Shown here piece after piece: positions 38,450 through 47,314 of a DNA stretch of 64,000 bases. Every line of letters begins with the position of its first letter. Positions within the stretch are counted from its first letter, which is position 1. The DNA is taken from contig NC_039509.1 of assembly GCF_003672135.1 (NCBI RefSeq), forward strand, positions 9,186,663-9,250,662, read 5' to 3'. The stretch comes from Ooceraea biroi. Taxonomy: Eukaryota > Arthropoda > Insecta > Hymenoptera > Formicidae. The notes under the pieces were generated by a model. The model did no database searches and was not told the DNA's origin. It worked only from the letters and a program-made list of their open reading frames with translations. A program made the translations under genes and the position numbers.

Positions 38450-39477
38450 GCCGTGGTGTCTCGTCCGGATGGATAAAGAACTGTGTAGATGTTCAAACCG
38501 CGCTTTGCCGAGAAGTACCAAATTATCATAACGCTTGGTACAAAATCCAAGGAAGCAGGTACATTATAAAGCCTGTACATCCTCCAAAGAAAGGAACTGG
38601 GCGCACCTGTGGGCGCAAAAAACCAACCAAAGGAATTAGAACAGCAACAGACAAATAAGGGTCATAACCAGTCTACGATAGGAGACTCCTGAGACTGGTA
38701 TAAAAATAGTATTATAAGAAGAACGATCAATCTGCAAGCAAAGTAGCTGCGGTAACGAAAAAGGAAACAAACCGAAAACATTGCTCACGCTCGTTTTCGT
38801 GCCGCCGGAGCGACATCGTTGGGTCAGGACGACAAGGAAGTACCGCGAATTGAGTGATATTCCGCTTACGAGCGAACGGGTTATACAGGAGGGCCGATAA
38901 GTGCCACACGTCGGAACCAACCGTATGTCTTACGAAAAGACGGGAGACGGAAATAACTACAAGAACCAAGACAATTAGCCCTCATGACGAGGCATAAATT
39001 TCGGAGTAAGAAACATAAAGATTTCTTGATAAAACAAAATCCAAAAGGCTCGTGATGATAGTCTTATAATAATAAGTTGTTATCACGCAGGATAGAGTAA
39101 AGAAATATAATCGACCGTATGAAGATTCCTGGCGGAGTCGAGATATAGCGCAAGCAAAAGGAACAATACACAGATCCAGACGACGGAAAAAACCGGGAAA
39201 AATAGATAGCAGTTGCGCGCAACTGGCGGCTGATATTATCCGAATGTCCGGCATCCGAATGACGGCTTGACCCATAGCGAACAATAAACAGAGATATAAC
39301 GACTGTGAGAGAGTAGCATATTGATCGGATCCTGGCGCTAGAAGAAGGACTAGTGTCATAGTAACAGCGGTACAGACAGAAGAAAATATAGACGCCAACT
39401 TGGCCAACGGGCGCAGATACAGATAGAATGAGATTATTGGGCGTGTGGCAACCGAGAAAGACTGTATCGAAGTAGAG

Positions 39478-40461
39478 TGTTACGGGATGTAACGTTAATA
39501 TTTTAGTTTTTGGAATCAATGCATTTAAGCAATTTACCCCAGGGACTCAAGTCGTGTGCGTTTTGCGATTTAAGGATAATTTAAATGGTCGGAAAAGGAA
39601 TGTGAGAGTCGGAGATTCAATTACTAATTGGATAGTTAATTACTAAGATATTGGATTTATTCGAGTTGATTAATCGACAATGTTGAATGAATTTAGAGTG
39701 AGGGAGAAGTAAATATGAACCTTGAGTTGTGATCGCGTTGACGCTGTTTTGGAGATCTCGTTGCTGTACTTCTTTCTAACCGCGATATGAGTGAAGAGAG
39801 CCGGTGGAGAACCAGGAAGAGAAGAGAGCCAGGAACCTTGGTTGGTTCCTTTTATACCAAAAATCGTGAGCAACAGAATTTTTCTTTAGCCAATGGGAGA
39901 TCTCGAAAACGGCTGCAACAGGCATAGACAAAGAGGGAGGATCCCGCGCAAATCCCCGCTCTTGGCCTACAGAATCTTCGCGAAAGTTCTAACGATTCTT
40001 ATACGTATATATACTTATGGTATTTTATATATGATTTTATCTTGTTTTTAAACAACGGGAATACAAATATTGGTATCGTTAATCTGTGCGTTAACATTAT
40101 GCAATAGACATATCGTTTTAAACCGAGCCTTGAAGAGTGACTATATCGATATATGAGAAAACAATTCAAGAGATATGGTCACGCTTCGCCTCCAGGACGC
40201 GCGACCTGCTTAATATTTACTTATAATTAAAATGCTATAAAAATATATCTCGTGTGTAAGTCTAAGTAAGTGTAAGTTAGGCGCTATGTCGGGGAAGATG
40301 ACTAAGCGTGCAACCTTGGTCCTTTGAGAGGTTGTTAGGAAAGGAATTTTGGGATGGATCATAAAAGAGAAAGTTTGTCTGAAGGCAGTGATATCGGCAT
40401 ATGACGGTTAAATGAAAAAAAAGGAATCCGGAAGAAAAAGGAGACTTGTCGGGACGTAACA
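39478..40461 (-). mobile_element. Second solo LTR, minus strand
   Basis: On the + strand it runs from TGTTACGGGATG to GGGACGTAACA and is flanked by AGAG on both sides (39474-39477 and 40462-40465). On the minus strand it has TATAAAAGG (39856-39848) followed by AATAAA (39661-39656), so that is the sense strand. The 984-bp length and the shared TGTTACGTCC start suggest a relative of the LTR at 24281, but the interiors do not look alike. Confidence 0.8.
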
Positions 40462-43400
40462 AGAGATATAGTATAAGTAGTATACAATAGCAGAGTACAG
40501 TGCAAGAATCGGCAAATATATCGCGTAAACGAATCTGCTTTCACACTGTGAAGGTGAACGTCCTATGGAGTTCCCAGTAATTGAGGCAGATCATACTATC
40601 GAGATATGATAAACACAGCAATCGCTTCTAAATCAGGGGCGAAGAACCAGGAAGCCTCAACGTTTCACGGTTGCTATTAATGCAACCAACTCTGCGACGA
40701 GAAGACTAAATGCTGTCTCAGCCCGATTGGACGCCCGAGTCGGCAGTAGTAACTCAGCATCGATGACTGGAACTCTTGATGCGGCGACTGTAATGACAGT
40801 GCCGAGGAAGGCAATATAAAAAACGAGAAAAGTAAGTATTGCGCTGTGCGCGCCATCTCCGTCTATCTCCGGTGATATTGCAGACTTGAAAATCTGCGGC
40901 AAAATACGCTAAAGCATAGCACACTATTAGCACAAGAGCGTGAACGTAAAAAGTGCTAGGAACAGCCGTTCCGAAGCACCAAACCCATCCACATGGGGTG
41001 TTACCTTCTATGGAGCTCGCCAGCTCGTTAAAGGTACATCAAAGAACAGAGAACCCTCGGAGCCAGAGCGAGCTGCAGCGCACTAAATAACGTTAGAGAA
41101 AACGCCAATCCGATTGTAATCTGAACTCAGATATCCGGAGGGTGACATCCACACGCCATAGGTTTGAGAATGAGTCTCCAGGACCAAAAGCTTCTGCCTC
41201 TCGGCTGTCTTGAAATGAAGCAGGTCATATAGAGCCGCATAAACGGAATAGGGTAAATCGCTAGAAGCAAGCAATTATGTGTGTGAAATCTCGGATAGAG
41301 CACCGAGGATCTCATGACACATTCAGTATCATTGGCAGATCGGTAGATAGAATCGTAGCTGCAACCCAAGCTACATTTGGCGCCCAAAAAGAAGAATAGA
41401 TCCAAGAAGGCTGACATCTTTCGTCGATAGACCTCTTCCAGAGCGTCTAAAGGCCGAAAATCGTGTAAAAATACGATGGATTGAGAATTCCTCCGTCGCA
41501 ATGCCCTAACCAGGGGGCAGACGGTCGCAGGAAAAGTGGAAGGTGTCGTAGACAGGCCACGAGACAAAACCATAAAGCTCGTTACTAATAACAGAGAAAA
41601 AGAGGAGTGCAACGATACCAGCTGAGATGCGTTCAAGATGCACAATGTCGTACAATTTAGCATCCTGAGGCTATAGTACGTCAATCTTCCATATATAAGA
41701 TGGAGACCGGAATGCGTTCAGTTCGCGTAACTTTAAAAAGAAATGCATTCCTCCGCAAAAAGACAATAGCTCACAGGCCAAATGTGATAAGTATCAGCGA
41801 AGGCTCATAACCGCTAAATATCCGCAATGCAGTGAGCGGCTCTCCGCGCGGACAGAGACCATTCCGACAGATAAGAATCGAACAGCGGAAGAAGGAACTC
41901 GTATAGACGGTAAGCCGAATAGCTGAGAGCAGATGTTATCTCTCGCTCTCGATTCGTGCAGACGGTCAAACAATCCGTTGACTCTGCCGGGTGTAGTGTC
42001 GGGTGCGAACTCAGGAGCAGGAAGCCGACCTTCTGGTGCGGCCCACCATGAAAAAATCCTTCCTCGATTGGGGATGCAAGGATACATTACGCGGAGGGGC
42101 TGTTTGTTGTGTCCCTGCCATCGTAACACTGCACGGAGAGAAAGTTCGAGTCGTGTCGGGCGATACAAGCTGGTGGACGAACCTGCAGGTAAGGCTGTTA
42201 CTCGCCACCTTCGGAGACACTGCATAATAGATGGTGCCGCTCGAACCGTTTCTGCAAGCCATTAGCGATAGCCGCTTGCGATTGAAAAAGTGGATCCACT
42301 GGAGTCACCTGAAGATCATTTCACCCGTGAAGTCGAAGAAGCTAAAGGGGATGCTTGGCGGAACAGAAAACATCTGATTCGGCTTGGCCAGCCGATTGCC
42401 CGTCACTCGCTTTACTGCTGAACGCGCTTGGCGGCGGGTCAACACGAAGAGCAAGACCGTTGTCAAAAAAGGGAGCCGGTGGTAGAGGCTGTCAGACAGG
42501 GTGTGCTGAAACAACCCTCGTCGTCTGAGAAAGACGAAACAAGGTATTCCGCCAACGAGTGGATACTTCCATTTTGCTGATAGTGCTTTCTCCGTCTACT
42601 GACATCTGGAGACGGAGATCCGACCTTCGAGAGCCCCGTAAGGTCACTGTCCCAACAGTTCAAAGTCACACGGACGGAATGAACCGCGGTTGTCATTGGA
42701 CGAGAGCCAGCAGTCGCCATAGAAGAGCTGATTAAATCTACCATATCTTTTCCGGCCTGGTTTCGGTGCACTGCTAAAAGAAGCCACGCTCACCGAAGAG
42801 GTTAGTCCTCAATCCTTCCCTAAGACTGGAATATACCACGATTGCGAGAGCATCCCAGAAGATATACAATCCCGATGCTGTAACGGTGATGCAGGCTATT
42901 CTCATGGAGAGAAGCCGACCTGGACCTGAAACTCCGCAGGTCCGCCATGCCCGATCGTCGCCCTGGCCACAGGGTCGAGAACGGTAACAGTGTGAGGTCC
43001 TCCAACGCTAACGGGGAGGCAGTCACTGAAAAGGGAAGGAAAAAAAAGGGAGAGAGAAGCGGAACACAGTAGAAGTGAGCAGTCGGTTATGATCTCCTTA
43101 TGGCAAGGAGACATACCTAGGTCGCCGCCTCGGCCAGCAAGGGCCGGCTGCTCGTCTACGTTCCGTTCAGAGAGTCAACGGTACGGATACCTCGCCGGGC
43201 CCGTCCGAGAGTGTCGTAAAGTCCGTATGCGGGACAAGACTCGCCGGTCTTTGAATATCCTTCGACACCTCGCTGGATGTCGGGGAGTTACGACACTGCG
43301 TAAGCGAAAAATTTTGCTCACGGCTTGCACCAAGCGGCCACAAGGCGTAGAACAGGAAAATCCCGCGAAGATCCCGCGAAGTTCTGCGAGGTTAGAAAGC

Positions 43401-43904
43401 GCTCGCGTATAACGACGCGGAGACTATAAGTCTGCTTGGTGATCCTCGTGCGCACCTTACGCGCCATATGCTGCACTAATCACTGCTACACTAATCATAC
43501 ATGTGTATATATACCGGTAACAGGAAGCGGTAGATAGTCAGTAAAAAAGACGTAAATGCTCACCCAAAATCAGCAGATAAATATCGACATTCGATATAAT
43601 ATTGCGACAATGGACACAGTATGAGAAAAGAACAAACATTAATTAATAATAGGTAATGCAATCTGTATGTGAGAAATACCGGGCGAACCTCGAGAGAGGT
43701 TAGGATCGCGGACACAATCCGCTGACGCTCACGGGATCTTTCCTGATGTGTATGCATGCGATTCCTCGATGAAATCAGTGAGCGTTCCTTCTGATGTCGT
43801 GACATGGTCAATACTAAGGCGAGGAACGAAGAAAAACGAAAGAAAAAACACACAATACAACGAACTCTGTGGACTCTGCAAGAACAGAAAACACAATGAG
43901 GTTA

Positions 43905-44086
43905 CGGGCACGCGCAGCGCCGCGGACCGCGCGCAGGGCCGCGGGCCGTGCGCAGCGCGGCGGGGCAAAATGGGCTCCGTTTTTCTATTTTATTTTTTAT
44001 TTTTAAACCTCTGTTGGATATGCAGTCAGAGAAGCATGACTACACAGTTCTTTATCCATCCGGACGAGACACCACGGCATAATTAT
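43905..44086. repeat. Right terminal inverted repeat of the unclassified element
   Basis: The reverse complement of this stretch reproduces 38158 to about 38300 (TGTCTCGTCCGGATGGATAA, ATGCTTCTCTGACTGCATAT, then the GC-rich GCCCCGCCGCGCTGCGC). It differs by a few substitutions and by an extra GC-rich expansion here (43915-43965). Confidence 0.75.
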
Positions 44087-44131
44087 ATATATTTATGTCA
44101 TTTGTCTACTCTTCTCAAAACAATACATATA

Positions 44132-44563
44132 CAGGGTGTCCCAGACCTACCGTACCAACGGTTAATGGTAGATTTCTGAGGTGATTCTGAGACGAATGTT
44201 CCTCTTGCAAAATGTCGAGGGTGGCGTAGTTTCGGCGCTACGAAGGGTTGTAGTTATCCTATCCTTGTGTAGAATTTTCCCGCGTTCAGTGACGGTGGGT
44301 CGAAGAAGTCCCGCGCATCGCGCACACTTCAATTTGAACAGCCGCGAAAAATTAAGATCAAATTGAAGTGTGCGCGATGCGCGGGACCCCTTTGATCCAC
44401 CGTCACTGAACGCGGGAAAATTCTACACAAGGATAAGATAACTACAACCCTTCGTAGCGCCGAAACTACGCCACCCTCGACATTTTGCAAGAGGAACATT
44501 CGTCTCAGAATCACCTCAGGAATCTACCATTAACCGGTGGTACGGTAGGTCTGGGACACCCTG
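44132..44563. mobile_element. 432-bp full-length foldback element, copy 2
   Basis: Same termini (CAGGGTGTCCCAGACCTACC), same TA flanks (44130-44131, 44564-44565) and same palindromic structure as 20938-21368, with only scattered differences. It lies in the hAT layer, just outside the unclassified element. Confidence 0.85.
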
Positions 44564-44780
44564 TATATGTATTTACATGTAACGTTACCCGCTTGGTAGG
44601 AGACAGAAAAATAATATATCTATCCTCTTCTGCTATTCCAAGCTAGCCCAAGAGCCGAGCTCACATGTACGCGATTTTCGCTTGTTATATTATACGTGTG
44701 AAGTTACAAAAGACTTCCGTTTACATTTTTCAATGACGAATTGACGCAACAGTTTTTTCGAAGAATAAATTCTAATATAA

Positions 44781-44984
44781 ATATGCCTAAAAGAATGCTA
44801 TGAAAGAGAAAGTAAATTTTCTTTTACAATTGATGGCTGGACTGCGCCAAATTTTGAATCATATTACGGAGTTACTATACATTTTATAGATAACAATTGG
44901 AAGTTTCAGTCATTAACATTAGATTTTCATTACATTACACCATCAAATGGAAAGCATACTGGGAAAGATATTGCTAACTTTTAA
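44781..44984 (+). pseudogene. hAT transposase fragment
   Basis: The open stretch includes FSFTIDGWTAPNFESYYGVT followed by IHFIDNNWKFQSLTLDFHYI and ends at TAA. The pattern (T-D-x-W-T, then V-T-x-H-F-I-D-x-x-W) is typical of the first catalytic block of hAT transposases. A stop precedes it and the rest of the gene is missing, so it is a relic of the hAT element around it. Confidence 0.75.
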
Positions 44985-45167
44985 TTTAATTTTACCTTTT
45001 TTTAAAACCAAGAATCTTGACAAGATCAATAATCTCGACACTTTCGTCTTGGTATTGTCTTGATAATTAATTACAAAGTCTCGTCTTGATCTTGTCTCGG
45101 AATGTGTGACAAGACCAAGACAATACCAAGACTAGTCTTGGTATCTCGTGCAACCCTAACAACGGAC

Positions 45168-45244
45168 GAAACAATTGATGATGTCGAAGCATATTTCAAA
45201 GAAAATCCAAATTCCTCAATTCGAAAAGCTGCTCAGGTTATGAC
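45168..45244 (+). pseudogene. Mariner-like transposase, second fragment
   Basis: Directly after the hAT insertion the transposase frame resumes (DETIDDVEAYFKENPNSSIR then KAAQ), which matches the second helix-turn-helix region of mariner transposases. It is cut again at 45244 by a 199-bp miniature element. Confidence 0.65.
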
Positions 45245-45443
45245 CAGAGTTCGAACTTCAGTGCCGCTATCCCCACTCGAGGCGCCCGAGTGCCGCGAGA
45301 GACAGTGCCGACTACGTAGGTGGGGCAGCCTATAGGCAGATGAGTCATCTGTCGATAGGCTGCCCCACCTACGTAGTCGGCACTGTCTCTCGCGGCGCTC
45401 GGGCGCCTCGAGTGGGGATAGCGGCACCGAAGTCCGAACTCTG
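45245..45443. mobile_element. 199-bp near-perfect palindromic hAT-type miniature element
   Basis: It opens CAGAGTTCGAACTTCAGTGC and closes with the reverse complement, and the palindrome extends almost to the centre (arms of about 90 bp). The flanks are GTTATGAC at 45237-45244 and 45444-45451, an 8-bp duplication as for hAT. It interrupts the mariner transposase. Confidence 0.85.
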
Positions 45444-45451
45444 GTTATGAC

Positions 45452-46236
45452 TTTGAAGCGAGAAACTCTTCGAAAGATTGTGAAAGATGTCATTAAACTG
45501 CATCCCTATAAAATCACTACACATCAATTGCTGACAAAGAAAGCGATGGAAAAATGGGTTCAATTTTGCGAAGTGATAATCGACATGTTTGAGAATGAGG
45601 AACTCGATGAAAAAGAGATTATTTTTACAGATGAAGCTCATTTTTGGTTGAACGGTTATGTCAATAAGCAAAATTATCGGTTTTGGGGAAAAGAAAATCC
45701 AAATGTGTCGATTGCCGTTCCTCTTCACCCCCCAAAAAGTCTCCGCGTGGACTGCGATTTCTGTGAAAGGAGTATACCTGCAATTTTTTGAAGGAACTGT
45801 TACCGGTGAAAGTTATAAAGAGTTGTTGGAGAATAAATTTTTTCCTTATGCAAAGAAACGAGGATTAGTAAGCAGATTTTATTTTATGCAAGATGGAGCG
45901 ACTCCACACCGTACTCGCGATGTGTTTGAATCGATCCATAAAGTTTATGGCAACAGGGTAATTGGATTAGGATATCCAAAATTTGCTCATGGAGGTCTGG
46001 AATGGCCTCCCTACTCACCCGATTTAAACCCGTGTGATTTTTTCCTCTGGGGTTACCTCAAAGACAAATGTTACGCTGAACAACCAAAAAATATCGAAGA
46101 ACTGGAAAACAGCATTCGAAAATGTATTCGTAACATTTCTGTAGTCATGTTGGATAATGTATTTCAAAGTTTTCGAAAACGGTTGCAGTTCTGTGTCGAT
46201 TCCGATGGACAACATTTTGAAAACATTTACCATTAG
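45452..46236 (+). pseudogene. Mariner-like transposase, catalytic part with a frameshift
   Basis: The catalytic domain is recognisable: FTDEAHFWLNGYVNKQN with the first Asp, FYFMQDGATPHRT with the second, and WPPYSPDLNPCDFFLWGYL with the third. The spacing between the second and third Asp is 42 residues by my count, unlike the 34 of classical mariners and close to DD41D types. The frame shifts at a run of six C and five A (45728-45738), so the protein is split. Stop at 46234-46236 after the ENIYH end. Confidence 0.85.
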
Positions 46237-46527
46237 CTCATGCGCGCAAGCAAAGTTTTGTCTCTTTTTTAAAATGTGTATTGCCATTATTTAAATATTA
46301 TGTACTTTTTTTATACGTATGGTAATAAAATTGACAAGTTTCCTCTACAAAATGACGTTTGATTCATTTCGTTCGGCTTACTTGTGGCGAAGTAATAATC
46401 ATTTACTTTCAACACAATCCTAATGGTCACCCTGTATCATATTAAATATTATTTTAAAATTTATTAATAATAAATTAAAATAATACATGTGCGTGAAATA
46501 TCAGTAAGTTTTCTATTTTTGTTATAG

Positions 46528-46681
46528 GTGTCCTTTGTACAACAGTTCGGTTTATCTCTATTGCGGAGAGAAATTGTTGCACGATGCTTGCTGTTGCACA
46601 GAGTCTCATCACAATTTACCTTATCAATGCAGATTGGCAGACTGCCGATTTCTGCACGCCAGTACCTGCAGGGAACACTGA
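46528..46681 (+). CDS. CCC-B gene, last exon (cysteine-rich)
   Basis: The exon begins with one base that completes a Lys codon from the 36804 donor, then CPLYNSSVYLYCGEKLLHDA, CCCTESHHNLPYQ and CRLADCRFLHASTCREH, and stops at TGA 46679-46681. The spacing C-x19-CCC-x10-C-x4-C resembles CCC-A (C-x20-CCC-x14-C-x6-C). Immediately after the stop, the next frame reads LIANCCCSDDYRAILKSLAQ before TAA at 46740-46742, which is the second CCC region expected from CCC-A. A single missing base near 46670-46680 would explain this, making the annotated end a truncation or a sequence error. It is likely secreted; function unknown. Confidence 0.6.
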
Positions 46682-46822
46682 TCGCCAATTGCTGTTGCAG
46701 CGACGATTATCGCGCTATCCTGAAAAGTCTCGCGCAAGGATAAATCCATCGCACATCACAAATATCAACATTATTATTAACAAGAATTACGAGTAACAGT
46801 AATTAGTAGCAGTAAAATGTAC

Positions 46823-46828
46823 AATAAA
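46823..46828 (+). terminator. Polyadenylation signal of CCC-B
   Basis: AATAAA about 80 bases after the shifted-frame stop (46742) and 140 after the in-frame stop (46681). Confidence 0.55.
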
Positions 46829-46960
46829 ATTTACACTTGGTTTCAACTGTAGAAATCTGCGCAACGAGTAATTAGTAATAAAAGTCATAAAAATAAAATG
46901 CAACTGTGGAAATAATCTGAGAAAAATATTTTCACCTATTAGGACAGAATGCATTATAAA

Positions 46961-47314
46961 CCCTGACAGAAATCTGTGCAGTTTTTCTAGACACCCAAGC
47001 AGTTACTGTCTAGTATTACTGTATTCTCATAAATTGTATCAATACTGTGTAGGAAATGGACAAAAACTAGATAGAGTTTTACTAAGCCCATTTTATGAGC
47101 AGTAAACTTGCTTAGTAATAGGTTAAATAGTTTCTTTGTCTAGTGTTTGTTCAGTAAATGAGTTCAGATTTTGTGCATCTTTTGTGGCCAGTAACTGTAG
47201 GAAAAACGTTACATCTTGATCGGGATCCCAACAGTTTTACTCGTCAATTACTGGGCAGAATGTAACAAAACTGTTCAATAACTACTAAATAAATGCACGA
47301 AATTTCTACCAGGG
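46961..47314. mobile_element. 354-bp TIR miniature element, copy 2 (inverted)
   Basis: The reverse complement of this segment matches 23848-24201 over its full length, with a small change at one end (CCCTGACAG for CCCTGGTAG). The flanks are A-rich and give no clear TA duplication. It lies just past the CCC-B 3' end. Confidence 0.85.

Larger units (their letters stand above)
38444..44086. mobile_element. Unclassified 5.6-kb GC-rich TIR element
   Basis: ATTATGCCGTGGTGTCTCGT and further bases (about 43 bp) at the left are repeated inverted at the right end (ending 44086). The right terminus extends this match to the foldback unit at 38158. The interior is clearly more GC-rich than surrounding DNA, and the + strand is purine-rich. 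The longest frames are on the minus strand: 41684-41127 (185 codons), 39519-39064 (151), 42225-41794 (143) and 39407-38982 (141). They overlap other frames and carry no motif I recognise, so I do not call genes. The solo LTR at 39478-40461 is inserted in it. It could be a nonautonomous derivative of a large DNA transposon. Confidence 0.6.
37638..45159 (+). mobile_element. hAT-type element inserted in the mariner transposase gene, itself interrupted
   Basis: The ends are TAGGGTTGCACGAGA and its reverse complement TCTCGTGCAACCCTA. The target CAACGGAC is duplicated on both sides (37630-37637 and 45160-45167); 8 bp is the hAT signature. Subterminal CAAGACAAGAC-type repeats occur at both ends. A hAT transposase fragment is at 44781-44984. 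The middle (38111-44086) belongs to a different, later element. Confidence 0.8.
37184..46434 (+). mobile_element. Mariner-like element, interrupted by other insertions
   Basis: The first 32 bases (CAGGGTGACCATTAGGATTG...) and the last 32 are exact inverted repeats, with TA at 37182-37183 and 46435-46436. Removing the inserts at 37638-45159 and 45245-45443 leaves about 1.5 kb, the size of a full mariner. Transposase pieces are at 37328-37516, 45168-45244 and 45452-46236 on the + strand. Perfect TIRs point to a relatively recent arrival before the inserts landed. Confidence 0.9.
36805..46527 (+). other. 9.7-kb CCC-B intron filled by nested transposons
   Basis: The donor at 36805 and the acceptor TTTTTGTTATAG at 46527 enclose the mariner-like element (37184-46434) with everything inside it. 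Outside the transposon the intron is only about 470 bp, so nearly all its length is acquired. Confidence 0.55.

Noticed and set aside
38982..39519. Two overlapping 141- and 151-codon minus-strand frames
   Set aside because: They overlap in different frames inside the unclassified element, and hydrophobicity follows from the pyrimidine-rich strand; kept only as part of that element.
44181..44514. Identical 61-codon frames on both strands (also at 21134-21319)
   Set aside because: They are the two arms of the foldback element read in opposite directions.
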